From contig VZQC01006709.1 of assembly GCA_009823505.1 (NCBI GenBank), positions 48,220-112,219 on the forward strand: a stretch of 64,000 bases of DNA, written 5' to 3'. The first letter of the stretch is position 1. Each line of letters starts with the position of its first letter. The notes below the pieces were generated by a model that had not been told where the DNA came from, made no database searches, and saw only the letters and a list, made by a program, of their open reading frames with translations. The position numbers and the translations under genes are program-made. Source of the DNA: Rhizomys pruinosus. Lineage: Eukaryota; Chordata; Mammalia; Rodentia; Spalacidae. Positions 21,103-32,919 of the stretch are shown in pieces.

Positions 21103-21515
21103 CTTATAAGTGTTTAAATGAGCCTTCCTTTTAAACCAGCGATTCCACTTCCATGAATTTATGCAAAAATATTCTCACAAAAATATGTCAAGACCTATGA
21201 ACAGAAATACTCGTTAAGCACAGCAGCGTAAGAGAAACAAGAATGCTGGAAACTACAAACATCCATCAGTTCTGTTACATCCAAAGAGAAAGATGCAATG
21301 AATCTTGGGAAAAAGAGGTTGGTCCACATGAGTTGCTAGGCATGTCTTCAGCAAATATATTTCCCTAAGCGGGAGCCACACAAGGTACATATCAATATGT
21401 GAAGTATTATGCCCATTCTCTTGACCTTAAGTTGTAGTCTTATAAATTACCAAAAATAAGAAAATGCATGGGGACTGCTTAAGCAACCAGTAGTATCTGG
21501 CACAAACTACTTGAT
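21103..21515. other. Unannotated sequence
   Basis: Nothing recognised. Confidence 0.5.
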
Positions 21516-21729
21516 TCTTTTTTTTTTAATGTGTATGAGTGTATCCCCTGAGTGAGTATAAGTTCACCCAATTGTGCAATGCCCGTGAAGGTCAGAAGAG
21601 GGTGTCGGATCCCCTGGAACTGGAGTTACAGATGGTTGTTTAGCTGCCTATGTGGGTGCGGGAATCAAACCGAGGGTCCTCTGCAAGAGCAGTCATGCTC
21701 TTAACAGCTCAGGCATCTCTCCAGCCCCA
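21516..21729 (-). repeat. B2 SINE
   Basis: TGTGTATGAGTGTATCCCC, GAAGGTCAGAAGAGGGTG, TCTCTCCAGCCCC. Imperfect ACTTGATT duplication on its flanks. Confidence 0.9.
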
Positions 21730-21757
21730 ACACTTGATTTTAAGAAAATTTGATGCT

Positions 21758-21912
21758 AGCCAGGTGTGTTTGTTGTCAACACCTTTAATTCCTAGCACTT
21801 GGGGAGGCGAGGCAGGTGGTCTTTGTGAGCGAAGGCAGCCTGGTCGACAAGTGAGTTCCAGGACAGCTGGGGCTACAGGGAGACCCTGTCCTCGAAAGAC
21901 CCAAAAAAAAAA
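21758..21912 (+). repeat. B1 SINE
   Basis: AGCCAGGTGTGTTTGTTGTC head with several small indels, CAGCTGGGGCTACAGGGAG, GAAAGACCC and a poly(A). Confidence 0.88.
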
Positions 21913-22002
21913 CTTTGAATTCCTTTGCTAGCCCAGACTGGGAAAAATGAAACTGCAAAGTCCAGTCAAAACAGCAAGTTCATCCTAATAAATTCCAATG
22001 GA

Positions 22003-22182
22003 GCGTGGAGGTCAGTCAAGAAGTGTCAAGATTCCCCTGGAGACTGGAAGTTTTCTCCTTGGAATTGGACGTTGTCAGAAGGCAAGTTTTGGCCAACCAT
22101 GTGGGTGCTGGGGATCAAACCCAGGTCCTCTGTAAGAGAGCGGTGGCCGCTCTTAAACCGCTAGGCCATCTCTCCAGCCCCG
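22003..22182 (-). repeat. B2 SINE with 17-bp duplication, tail missing
   Basis: GTGGAGGTCAGTCAAG start, two tandem CCTGGA/GGAATTGGA-type blocks at about 22034-22072, GGGGATCAAACCCAGG, end CTCTCCAGCCCC. Confidence 0.83.
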
Positions 22183-22426
22183 TAACAACCCATTTTAGAA
22201 TAAATTCAAAGTCAATGCTAGAGCAGGCCAAGTGTGCCCTCATTGACCATCCTCCTTCTCAGACATTCTGTGGGCATCTCACTGAGGTAACTCAGGGCCT
22301 CTTTGCATTGATATAACCTCCAGAACCCTCATCAGTTAGACCCCATAACTCACTTATTGTGTGGTTAATTGTACACTTCCATCCAATTGTCTGCCTTCAC
22401 ATACATGGATAGAAGAGATTAATGTT

Positions 22427-22580
22427 AGCCGGGCGTGGTGGTGCATGCCTTTAATCCTAGCACTCGGGAGGCACAGGCAGGCAGATCTTTTGAGTTCAAG
22501 GCCACCCTGGTCTACAGACAAGTTCAAGGACAGTTGGGGTACTAGGAGACCCTGTCTTGAAAAGACCAAAAAAAAAAAAA
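22427..22580 (+). repeat. B1 SINE with exact target-site duplication
   Basis: GCCGGGCGTGGTGGTGCATG head. AGAAGAGATTAATGTT at 22411-22426 is repeated at 22581-22596, a perfect 16-bp duplication. Confidence 0.96.
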
Positions 22581-22596
22581 AGAAGAGATTAATGTT

Positions 22597-22930
22597 TAGT
22601 GTACCTTAAGCAATGCTATTCCAAGTGCACTCTGCAAGCAGTTCCCATGAATCTGTAAATCAAAAACTGCTTCATTCATTTCCAAAGTCTCTCTTCAAAA
22701 TGCTCACAGTGTAGCTGATTCACATTTTGGCACAAGTTCCTTATCTCCTTGCAGTGACACACTGAGAACTGCAGAATACTTTGACTAGCACTAATTGAAG
22801 GAGGGCTGAAGCACTCAAGTTCCGATGGGAGAGAATCTTTACATTAAACATTACTCTCTCTATCATATTGATTTCCCCACTGATCAGACAGACCTGAGCA
22901 TACAGGCATAATGGTATAGAAATTGAAAGG
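22597..22930. other. Unannotated sequence
   Basis: Nothing recognised. Confidence 0.5.
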
Positions 22931-22933
22931 TGG

Positions 22934-23120
22934 TGGGCTGGAGAGACAAGCTCAGCAGTTCAGAGCTGGCTGCTCTGCAGAAGGACACCAGGTTCAATTC
23001 CCAGCACCCACAATGGTTAACTAACCACATCTGTAACTTCCAGTCCAGGAGATCTGATCCCCTCTTCTGACCTTCCTGGGAATTGCATGACACACATAAA
23101 AGAAAAATAAGAAATCAATT
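22934..23120 (+). repeat. B2 SINE, shortened tail
   Basis: GGGCTGGAGAGACAAGCTCAGC head, GGTTCAATTCCCAGCACCC, TCCCCTCTTCTGACC, tail cut to AAAATAAGAAAT. Confidence 0.85.
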
Positions 23121-23140
23121 TCTTTTTTAAAAGGGGGGGG

Positions 23141-23300
23141 GGAGCCAGCAAGATGACTCTGTGGGAAAAGCTGCCACCAAGCCTGATGACCCGAGTTCAA
23201 TCTCCAGAATCCATTGGGTAGAAGGAGAGAACCAACTCCCACATATGTCCTCTGTGGCCCAATCATGTGCAGGATCGAACATCCCACACCTTCCCCACAC
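23141..23300 (+). repeat. B3-type SINE
   Basis: GAGCCAGCAAGATGACTC head, CCAAGCCTGATGACCCGAG, AAGGAGAGAACCAACTCCC; runs into the purine tract. Confidence 0.83.
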
Positions 23301-23426
23301 GAAGAAAGAAAGAGAGAAAGAAGAAAGAAAGAAAAAAGAAAGAAAGAAAGAGAGAGAAGAAGAGAGAGGAGAGAGAGAGCAGAGGGAGGTGAGGCGAGGG
23401 GAGGGAGGGAGGGAGGGGAGGGAAGG

Positions 23427-23464
<38 letters not shown>

Positions 23465-23517
23465 AAGAAAGAAAGAAAGAAAGAAAAAAGAAAGAAAGAA
23501 AGAAAGAAAGAAAAAAT
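23300..23517. repeat. 218-bp polypurine tract (GAAA/GA/GGGA)
   Basis: Nearly pure A/G on the plus strand: GAAA units, then GAGA, GGGA, (GA)n and again (GAAA)n, giving a roughly mirror-symmetric order. Frames through it are Lys/Glu/Arg or Ser/Leu/Phe runs, not genes. Confidence 0.95.
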
Positions 23518-23518
23518 C

Positions 23519-23674
23519 TTTTTTTATCTTTTTTGCAGGACAGGGTCTCCCTGTAGCCCAGCTGACACTGAAACTCACCTCATGTAGACCATGCTGGGCC
23601 TTGAACCCACAACGATCAGCCTGCCTCTGCCTCCGGAGTGCTAGGATTAAAGGCATGCGCCACCACTCCCGGCT
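23519..23674 (-). repeat. B1 SINE
   Basis: CTTTTTTGCAGGACAGGGTC through GCGCCACCACTCCCGGCT. Confidence 0.92.
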
Positions 23675-23715
23675 TGTTTTGTTTTTTAATAGAAGCAAAA
23701 TAAATTCTTTCTAGA

Positions 23716-23862
23716 CTAGGTGACACATGCCTTTAATCCCAGGACCGGGAGGCAGAGGCAGGAAGATCTCTGTGACTTAAGGCCAGCCTGGTCTACAGAG
23801 TGAGTTCCAGGCCAGCTGGGGCTACAGGGAGACCCTGTCTCAAAAAGACACACACAAAAAGA
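23716..23862 (+). repeat. B1 SINE
   Basis: GACTAGGTGACACATGCC head, GCCAGCTGGGGCTACAGGG, CAAAAAGACACACAC tail. Confidence 0.9.
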
Positions 23863-23952
23863 TTAAAACTTATCTTTCTCTGTTCCCATCCAAGTGATGC
23901 CTTTTTCCATGTTTCTAAGTAGAAAATTTCAATACTAAATTTCTACTCTTGT

Positions 23953-23996
<44 letters not shown>
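23953..23996. repeat. (CT)n microsatellite
   Basis: About 22 CT units. Confidence 0.97.
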
Positions 23997-24000
<4 letters not shown>

Positions 24001-26670
24001 GCTGCTTATGAAGTTTGTCCAAATGGTTCTTCTTTTTCCAGTTTCACTATAATCAAGGTAATTATTTACTCTTCCTGCTATTTCTTTTACACAGTTGGAT
24101 CATAAATTTCATGCAAATCACCATATCATAGAGTTATTTACAAATCCTCTTGCTCTGCAGTCCAAAGTCACATAAACAGTCAACAATACTATGCACTGGT
24201 TTCTGGCAGAGCTGAAGCACATTCAGCTCTCACATGTAGCTTTGCTGATATTTGTGAAAGTTCACAAATTGAAATTTTGTTAAGAAGCAAGTGTGTCCTT
24301 CCAAACAGTATATTGTCATCTATTTGCCTGATAACAATATATATACATTGTGAACACTCAATAAGCATTTTGTTAGATAAAGAATTTTATAATGCTTTGA
24401 AAGAGATACAGCAAAAACACATCTTCAAAAATCACAACCTTTGTCTTTTAATGTAAATGATCTGTAATCCAGCAACTCCACACTTAGGAAAAGAGCTTAA
24501 GGAAGTCATCTTAAATGGAAATACATTAGATGCAAAGGTAGTTAGCACAGCGCCTAGATATTTGGCAACCATTAACAAGATTAAGTCCATTCATGTGAAA
24601 GACTGTTACACACTACAATAACAGCTATGTATATGTACAATAGGAAATATTACATGAGAAACATGTTAGTATAAGATTAAGTGAAAAAACAAGGCTCAAA
24701 TATTCCATATAATATTATAGCGATAACTTTTAAAGCCATGAAGAGAGAGAAGAAAAAAAAAGACTAGCAGATACATCAGTGAGATTACAGACAATAATTT
24801 TTTCTGGTCGTTCAAAATTCCTACAATGAGCATTTGCTACTTTTGCAATCAAAAATAAGTTTTACTCTGAAGGAAATCCCAGTCTTTTATTCAAATAAGA
24901 AAGAAGGTTCAAAGTATCCATAGCAGGGAACAAATGTAAATTAGGTGTCTATACTATCTGTATTTTTAGATTTCCCTGTGTCATAATACTCTCCTGTGCT
25001 CATAACAAATCATCTAAATTGCATATCTACCATTCTTGCTGATAATCCGAGTCTCTAAACCGTGAGTCTTCCCTCTCCACCGATCCTCCATCTAAATAAG
25101 CTAGCCGCAAACCCAGGACTGAGGCTCATTTGAATTCCTACTTTTCCCACTTCTGTATCTTAAGCAAACACTAAATCTCCAGTCTCTTCAGACATACTGG
25201 AATCTTCTTCAGTGGTACAGATCAGAGCGGCTCAAAACCTTTCCTCAGTGTGGGGGACAGCAACAGCTCCCAGGGACTCAGACCTCAGTGGACTGCTAAC
25301 CTTTCCACCATGTGCACACTGTGATTTTTCATTCCACATTGTGATTTTCATCTAATACCATTTCTCAGCCTGCTGATATTACTGCCAATTCTATAAGCAA
25401 TATATGACAAATATAAAATGCAGAAGTTGGTATTTTCTCCCTCTACCTCTTTTGAAACATTGTCCAATTACTGTAAATAAGCTTTATGTTCAAAGCCAAG
25501 ACCCTTTGAACATTTTCTTCCTTTGCTTCCTTTCCCCGGTCCCACACTGAACCACAAGCATCCAGGCCATATCTTATCTTTTTCTGTCCAGCATCCAATT
25601 GGCTTTTTATAGCCAGAAACACTCTGAATGCTAAGCATGACCTTGGCTACTAGCTTCCCCTGACACTAGTTCGAAAGTTATTTTTAACTTTGAAATTAAC
25701 GGGAAAGCCTACATTTCTCACCACGACTAGTCAAAACATTCCCATTCCCTATAATAATATGATCTCCTTTCATTCAGAAGGAACCCCACATTATCAGCTC
25801 ACGACCCAGAAAGAAGACACAGCACCCAAGGGGGAACTGAGAATGCACTAAGTCCAGCTCTTCGTTTTATAAACTTGACTCTTACCTTTCTGTGGCTTCT
25901 TATAAAGCAAATGTGCCTAGAATTCAGCTCTTGAAGGGGATTTTCCCAACGGAGTTCTGAAGGTGGGGAGCCCTCTTGATAGTCACAGAGTTACAGAGGC
26001 CCAGATTGAGAGGCAGTGACAGTAGGGCAGTCACTTTAGCTGAGCACTGCTCACCCAAGATAAGAAAGAAAGGGGGAGGTTACAAGCCAGGGTGGGTGGT
26101 ATCTAATCCTGAACTGCTAGTCACTGGCCTCACTGACAACTTGTTACTGAAAATACTTGGTTGAAAAAGGCCAGACACATACTTTCCCTAGAGACCCACA
26201 TAGTTCCTCAGAAGCTCCAAATAGACTTCATTTTCTACCAGCACTTTTCCAAAAGAAGGACCTCTTGTTTCAAATGAAAGTCAAAGGTTAGAATTATTGA
26301 AAGTGAACATTGTAAAGCAGGAAAAACAAGAATCTAGGAAATCACACTGTGACTATTTAAAATTTAGTATACTCAGAGCTATGTCTGTCCTATCCGAGAT
26401 GGTATTTCTCTGCTGAGCTCATACCTGTCTCACGCCCCTACACCCCACACACACAGTCTCTTTGCTTCTCATATTTATGAAGAACCACGTAAGAATCAGT
26501 AAAGAAATTAGACTGAAGATTTACCAAAACCTCGTTCATGGAAAAAAAAATATTCAATTTTCAGGCATCAAAAACTAGTCTTCTCCAATGAAATTTTTTT
26601 TCTATTTATACCTACCTTTTTCTGTATTGCATTTCCACATATAACATGAATCCTTATATGACTATAAAGA
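23997..26670. other. 2.7-kb SINE-free AT-rich stretch
   Basis: The longest SINE-free part of the natural-looking sequence apart from the minisatellite. No open frame above about 62 codons, no splice pattern, no ERV or L1 landmark recognised. It may hold older repeats (MIR, L2, DNA transposons) too diverged to read by eye, or conserved non-coding sequence. Confidence 0.5.

Positions 26671-26672
<2 letters not shown>

Positions 26673-26714
<42 letters not shown>
26673..26714. repeat. (TA)n microsatellite
   Basis: About 20 uninterrupted TA units. Confidence 0.97.
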
Positions 26715-26715
<1 letters not shown>

Positions 26716-28545
26716 TGATATGCTATTACCGTCACCCCAACAATAGTGTGCCTATTTACTTACTCTATAGCGTCATCAAATTGTTGGTACCACAGCTGGT
26801 ATTTTTTCCTTGGACATTAGCAATTTTTTTTCTTGTGATAGCTTCTAAATAAGAGGTAATAACTACAATATGAACTACTCATTTAAGTTTTGGCAATCCT
26901 GCTCTTGAAGGATTGAATTCGAAATGGAAGAAAGCATTTATTTATTAGCTCCACAGACACTGTTAGAACAAATATCAGGAGGAAAAGCAGGATCTGGGGA
27001 GGGTCAGAGGGAATCAACTATGAAAGGGGTTTCATTTTATATGACTTCCAAGGAAGCCTGTGAAATAGCGTATTTTTCTGTAGCCTTCTTTAAAATGTAC
27101 ATAATTGACATTTATCTAAAGATTCTTAGTTGCTAACATAATGTCCTCCCAGACTTTTTTAAAAGCAGCCTTTCTCCCTTGGAGAATCTAGGAATAGCCT
27201 CTTTTCACAGAGAAACAAAGAGTAAGTTTTATGTCTCACAATCCATCTTTTCTTGAATAAAGAAATCACTTGACACTTGCAAAATAGTAGGCTTTGTTTT
27301 AGAGTTTTAATAATGAATGTTTTCCAAACCAGGACTATTGAATTGAGCCCAGGCTAAGGTATCCAAATCCTAAATTTTGCCTGCCTCGCTGTAAAATCAC
27401 AGTAAGCTACCCACCTTCTCTCTACCCCTCCTCTCCATTCTCAAAATGGACATGAAAACCCCGGTTCTTTTTCCTTTTCCACAGATGTGTGATTTAAATA
27501 GATAAAATCTGAAAGGCTGACAATTATACTGAACTCCTCAAAAATCCAATGTACACAAACCTATTACAGTGCTTGATGCTGTGAAAACAATTAAATGCTA
27601 TTAGTATCCAGAGTGCAATTTTAAAGAGCTTTGTGGGGTGTTTGGGGGTTTTTTTGTTTGGTTGTTTGTGTGCTTATTTTGTTTCCTATCCCTAAAGAAG
27701 CCTGCAGCCTCAAGGATAGGCTTTAGTTGAGGTATTTCCCACTCTCTCCACAAGGGGTCCTCTCTAGCAATTCAAATCACGCAGTGTGCTCCGTGGTCCT
27801 CTATATTTATATCAGTTTGCTGACAGAAAACACGGATCACCTAATGTCAAATTTCCATAGCTAACTATAGGGTAGCAGACAAAACCGGAGAGAGCTGGCT
27901 TTCTCTGTGTGATCACTGAAGCGTGCGGAACACTAAACAGTTCCTATAAACTACACAGCCCTGCATGTTTGCATCCTGGCCCCCTTCCAAATGTTCACAG
28001 TAATTCCCTTCTGTCACTTTGCCCAGCCTTGTTCGGTATTTATGTTCCATCCCTATTTACTTGTTTCCTTTCTTTATACTTTTCAAACTTGAAATTTTTG
28101 GCTCACACTTCTCTTACAAACAGACAAAGCTCAGGAGTAGAAGAGAGGGAAGAAAAGAGAGAGAGAATAAATCAGGGCCACTGGGAACAATCTTCCCAAG
28201 GTAATCCAAACCATGTCTGGGGTTCTGAATATCAGGGCTGATCCCCCCCCCACTTCCGCACACAAAGTCATTGGACCGAGACACCCTTATTGTGGAGGCT
28301 TGTGTGAGGAGCCAGCTAGGAGATTAGAGACAAGAAAGGAAGCCTCCAACTATATCCCTATCCATAGCTCCTCTTGAAAATAGGCCTTCTAACACAGAAC
28401 CAGTTCTTCACTCAGAATGGAACAAGGTTTCTTCTTGTCATAACCCTCTAAGAATGAAAATAGCTCTTGCATAAATCATGAGTCCATTTTATTCTATATA
28501 TGATACTTTCAAATATTGGTATTTGGACTTTTAAAAAATATACAA
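26715..28545. other. Unannotated AT-rich sequence
   Basis: No SINE or gene recognised. Contains a GTTT-rich patch at about 27642-27672 and a nine-C run at 28243. Confidence 0.5.
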
Positions 28546-28549
28546 TTTG

Positions 28550-28735
28550 TGGGCAATGAGATGGATCAACAGGTAAAAGCACCTGCTGCCCAGACTGACC
28601 AAGATATCCAGGACCCATCAGGCAAGGAGAGATGATGAAAGGACAGAACTGACTGCTGAAGGTCATCCTCTGACCTCCGCACATGCACCTGCATGCGCAG
28701 ACACATACACATACACAAATATATAATACATATGA
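28550..28735 (+). repeat. B3-type SINE
   Basis: GGGCAATGAGATGGATCAACAGG head, CCTGCTGCCCAGACTGACC, CATCCTCTGACCTCCGCAC, ACACATACACATACAC tail. Confidence 0.78.
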
Positions 28736-29430
28736 ATAGATGTATGAGTGTGCTCTATAGCTCTGGTATCTTTAAGATGTTTTAGGTAAATCTAAATGTA
28801 TCTTCTCTTGTTTCAAAGATGTTATGTTCTATAACAGAAAGATGTTTCTCCTCTCTCCCTTCCCACCCATTCTAATATTAGTTACTAACTGCCCTGCCTC
28901 ATTGAGAAAAACTGAAGCCATCCAAGAAGAGTCCCACATCTTCCCATCATCAATCTACAGACCCTCAAGCTGTGAGCCCTGTCTCCTCTGCCCTCCCCCC
29001 TGATCCAGTGGTGCCCGCCAGAGCTAATCCCTCCTCTCTGGATCCCTTCTTGCCCCACCTTCTCAAGGAACCATTCACCTCCACTTCACACTGCATTATC
29101 ACCACTTCTCTAGTGATCACAAAATAAGCCACACAATCTTCGCCTAAAAATACATCAGACAGGGTCTAGAAGTGCAGCCCCAGGAGAGATCATATGCTGA
29201 GCACGAACACAGCTCAATCGCCAATGCCAAACATAAATAAAGACTAATAAAATAGATCCAGAATCAAGGAAAAACTAAGCCCACTTCCTCTAGATTTTCA
29301 TCTCTCCTGTATCCGAACAACTCATTCTACATGATTTCTGACCCCTTCATTCCCATAAGGGCCAATGCTTAAGTCCACCAATGACCTCCACGTGGCCAAA
29401 TCCATACAAACATCTTTTTTGTTTTAATTT
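28736..29430. other. Unannotated sequence
   Basis: Pyrimidine-rich around 28840-29110. No gene or clear repeat. Confidence 0.45.
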
Positions 29431-29433
29431 ATG

Positions 29434-29580
29434 CCACCATGGTGACACATGCCTTTAATATCCACACTGGGGAGGCAGAGGCAGGCATATCTCTGAGTTC
29501 AAGGCCAGCCTGGTCTACATAGTGAATTCCAGGCTAGTTGGGGCTACGGGGAGACCCTGTCTCAAAAAGACCAAAAAAAA
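29434..29580 (+). repeat. B1 SINE
   Basis: GCCACCATGGTGACACATGCC head, GGGAGGCAGAGGCAGGC, GTCTCAAAAAGACC. Confidence 0.9.
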
Positions 29581-29591
29581 GTATTACTTTT

Positions 29592-29712
29592 GTGGGGGTG
29601 TCAGAGGACAATTTACAAGAGCCAGTTCTCTCCTTCCACTCTGAGGGTCCCAAAGTCTGGGTGTCAGGCTTAGCAGCAGGCACCTGTACCTGCTGAGCAT
29701 CTCACTGTCTGG
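29592..29712 (-). repeat. B3-type SINE, partial
   Basis: TGTCAGAGGACAATTTACAAGAG, TCTCTCCTTCCACTCTGAGGG and CCTGCTGAGCATCTCACTG match a minus-strand B3 without tail. Confidence 0.72.
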
Positions 29713-29826
29713 TGCCCTGTACAGTAATCTTGAGGGATTTTACCCAATGCCATCTGTAATAGGACCTTGACTTGGAATTTTTCTGTTGCCTAGAATTGCC
29801 AACTAGGACTCAAAATGAAAAGGAGC

Positions 29827-29900
29827 AAAAAAAAAAAAAAAAAGATATATATATATAATATATATATATAATTATATAATATATATTAATATTGTATATT
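29827..29900. repeat. A run plus (TA)n/AATATA microsatellite
   Basis: About 17 A followed by 55 bases of pure A/T alternation. Confidence 0.93.
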
Positions 29901-29907
29901 AAATATG

Positions 29908-30074
29908 CATTTGGGTGGTGGCACATGCCCTTAATCCCAGCCAAGCACACCGGGAGAAGAGGCAGGTGGATCTCGTGGAGTTCAAGGCCAGCCTGGTCTA
30001 CATAGTAGTTCCAAGCCAGCTGGGCTATAGGGAGAACCCTGTCTCGAAAAGACCAAAAAAAAAAAAAAAAAAAA
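29908..30074 (+). repeat. B1 SINE
   Basis: GGGTGGTGGCACATGCCC head with a small insertion (CCAAGCACACC), end GTCTCGAAAAGACC and about 19 A. Confidence 0.9.
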
Positions 30075-30626
30075 CTGCACATACTCTTCTCCTAGTCTCC
30101 AAAATTTCAAGGAGGAATTCAAGGCAGAAGTTCAGAAAATTCAATCTTGTCCCTTTACCCCATTCCAAGTCCTTCAAAAGGACACCTGGTTCATGCCAGG
30201 TTAAAGGAAAATGAGATTTAAGTTGGAATAAAATGACAGCATTAAACTGGACGGCACTAGCCAGGAAATAACTCAAAATGGCGGGAGCTGTCCACTGCAC
30301 CATCACAGAACGAGAAAGGAAGAGGCAGCGGAGAGAAGTGAAATACGTCATAGAGGAAACAAGCCTGTTCCTTCAACAAATCAACTGCGTAGTCGGTCTA
30401 CTCTAAACAAGCCCTCTCTCATGAGCCCCAAAGGCACGCATCCAACTACCTTCTCCATTTGGATAGCTGATATGCATTTCGAATCGAGAATGTCCCAGAA
30501 AAGAACTCTTGGCCTTGCCCATCAAACTAAGTTCCTTCTGCCATGTGTACAGTCACCCAACCACTTAAGCAAAAACTGAGGAGTCGTCCTCCATTCATTC
30601 TTTCCTCTATTACCATCAAGAATCCC
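30075..30626. other. Unannotated sequence
   Basis: Nothing recognised. Confidence 0.5.
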
Positions 30627-30735
30627 CAGGTGCAGTGGCGTTAATAATCCCAGAATTTAGGAGGCTGAAGCAGGAAGAATGCTAAGTGTGAGGCCCGCCA
30701 GGACAGCAAGGCTCCGCCTCAAAAGACAAAAAGAA
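30627..30735 (+). repeat. Old B1-related SINE
   Basis: CCCCAGGTGCAGTGGCG, AATCCCAGAATTTAGGAGGCTGAAG, AGCAAGGCTCCGCCTCAAAAG. Confidence 0.65.
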
Positions 30736-30869
30736 GAGAAGGAGAGACTCTCATTCCATAACGTAGTCATACTCCACAGCATCCCTGCTCTAACTATGGC
30801 AGTGTTTTCAACTTTACCTGGCTTCTAAGTCGTGTTTCAGAACAGAGCTGAGCAAGATCAACCCGAAGC

Positions 30870-31205
30870 TTCTGTTTTAGCTCCACTTTTGATGCTGTGA
30901 TAAAACACCCTGACCAAAAACAACTTACGAAAGAAAGGGATTATTACAGTCCCTAACCAGGGGAAAAGTCAAAGCAGGAATTCAGAGAATCTTACCCACG
31001 GTCAAGAGCAGAGAGGGATAAACACACGGATCCTAGTTTGTGTGTGCTTGGTACTCTGCTAACTTATACCATCCAGGACCCAGACCAGGAAAGAGCCCCG
31101 CCCACATTCAAGGTGCACCTTCCTACATCAATTAACCATTAAGACAATCCCCCACAGACAAACCCACGTGACAACCTAATCTAGATAATTCTTCATTAAG
31201 ACTCT
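30870..31205. repeat. Dispersed rodent repeat of the TGCTGTGATAAAACACC type
   Basis: GATGCTGTGATAAAACACC, CTGACCAAAAACAACTTACG, AACCCAGGACC-like and CATCAATTAACCATTAAGAC correspond to a widely dispersed medium-copy rodent repeat that I recall as RMER-like. I cannot confirm the exact family name. Confidence 0.55.
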
Positions 31206-31209
31206 CTTC

Positions 31210-31418
31210 CCAGAGCTAGACAGATGGCCTACCAGTTAAGAGCACTCTTGCAAAGAACCAGGATTTGGTTCCCAACGCCCACATGGCAGCTAACAACTAT
31301 TCATAACTCCAGTTCTAGGGGATCCAGTGCCCTCTTCTGTCCTTCATGGGTATTGCATGCACGTAGTGTATTTCCATACATGTGCAAAACACTCATACAT
31401 AAATAAAAATTAAAATAT
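31210..31418 (+). repeat. B2 SINE
   Basis: AGCTAGACAGATGGCCTACC head, CCCACATGGCAGCTAAC, GTGCCCTCTTCTGTCC. Confidence 0.85.
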
Positions 31419-31625
31419 TGGGCTGGAGAGATTGTTCAGTGGTTAAGAGCACCAACTGCTCTTGCAGAGGACCAAGGTTCGATTCCCAGCACCCACATGG
31501 CAGCTAAGAACCATCTTTAATTCCAGTTCCAGGGGAATCCGACACCCTCTTCTGACCTCCACAGCATTGCACCTACCTACATGCAGACAGTACACTCATA
31601 CACATAAAATAATAAATTTTTTAAA
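31419..31625 (+). repeat. B2 SINE, tandem to the previous one
   Basis: GGGCTGGAGAGATTGTTCAG head directly after the first copy's tail; GGTTCGATTCCC B-box intact; TTTAATTCCAGTTCCAGG. Confidence 0.93.
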
Positions 31626-31750
31626 AAGTGAATTTTTAAAAAATTTAAATATCAAAAAACAAAAAACACTGCCTTCCCAGGTGGTTGAAGGTTGTCTCGA
31701 GTTGACAATAAAAACTAACCACATAGCTTCCTATTACAGCAAAACCATAA

Positions 31751-31987
31751 TTTTTTAATATTTTATTTATTTTTTATTTTATGTTTATGAGTATATTCCC
31801 CATGTGTGTGTAAGTGCACCCATGTTATGCAATGCCCATGGAGGTCAGAAGATGGTTTTAGATCCCCTGGAACTACAGCTCTAGTTGTTAGCAGACACTT
31901 GTTAGCTGCCTTGTGGGTGCTGGGAATCAAACCCCGGTCCTCTGCAAGAGCAGCCAGTGCTCTTAACTGAGTCATCTCTCCAGCCCC
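31751..31987 (-). repeat. B2 SINE
   Basis: TTTATGTTTATGAGTATATTCC, CAATGCCCATGGAGGTCAG, TCATCTCTCCAGCCCC. A short duplication (GTTGTTAGCAGACACTTGTTAGC) sits in the centre. Confidence 0.9.
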
Positions 31988-32688
31988 CAAATATAAATTC
32001 TGTAAGGTCCTGATAACCCTGACTCATCCTGTTCTCCCTCCTAATTCACCAACCCTAGCTATATCTTCTACTCATAAGATATCTGACTGGGCCTCCCTGA
32101 GGCTATTGTTCTCACTGCCCCTCTGAATGAAGTCGTTTGCTCACAGTTATTTAGACATGTGATTCATTCTACTTTTTGACCTAACTCCTCATCTCCCCAA
32201 ACTATTTGCTGACCACTTTGTCTTATTGCTCCTAGTTAAACTTCTATTGTTTATGTTTGTTTGCTTTCTCATTCCGTCTTCACTATTGGGAATAAAAACT
32301 AGGGGACCTGCCCAATAGCATATGCAAGCTGACTATAATAATACAAGGCAAAGTGTCACTAACTATGGGAATTCAAAAAGAGAGAGATGGCTCTAAAAAG
32401 AGAGGGAAGAGTTTTCAAGGAAGAGTTCCTGGATGAAGTTGAACTTCCCTTCCTGCAGAAACGAAAAGTGGCAAGATCTAAAGAAAATAGCGTGTGTTAT
32501 GTTTATGTCTGAAAAATCCTTCAAATCTATGCCCTATCTCTGCCTTTACCATTACTACCCTGGCATAGGTTAGACCAAAATCATGCTTATTGTCTTTATG
32601 TGTTATATTTCTACCTAACTTCTCCTAATATAATTTCATATAAATCTAAATATAACATCTATTTGCTAATCAGAGTGTATGCAGTTGC
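31988..32688. other. Unannotated sequence
   Basis: Nothing recognised. Confidence 0.5.
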
Positions 32689-32689
32689 A

Positions 32690-32810
32690 ATTTTTTTTTT
32701 TTTGTAACAGGGTCTCCCTATAGCCCCAGCTGGCCTTGAACTCACAGAGATCCACCTGCCTCTGACTCCCAAGTGTTAAGATTAAAGTGGTGCGCCACCA
32801 CACCTGGCTT
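32690..32810 (-). repeat. B1 SINE with small deletion
   Basis: GTAACAGGGTCTCCCTATAGC through GCGCCACCACACCTGGC. The GAACTCACT...AGACCAGG block is missing. Confidence 0.87.
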
Positions 32811-32910
32811 AAAGACGTTTCTTAACCACCATGTGGGTGCTGTGAATCGAACCTGGGTCCTCTGCTAGAGCAGTCGGTGCTCTTAACTGCTGAGCCATCT
32901 CTCCAGGCCC
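32811..32910 (-). repeat. B2 SINE, head part only
   Basis: AAAGACGTTTCTTAACCACC to CATCTCTCCAGGCCC. It abuts the B1, so the B1 probably inserted into this B2 or replaced its tail. Confidence 0.85.
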
Positions 32911-32919
32911 GCAAAATTT

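Noticed and set aside
23021..23714. 225-codon minus and 166-codon plus frames
   Set aside because: Both are composed of B2, B3, B1 and the polypurine tract.
29160..29260. ID-type SINE or tRNA-like gene
   Set aside because: Some tRNA-derived flavour (AGCTCAATCGCCAATGCC) but no convincing A and B boxes or cloverleaf.
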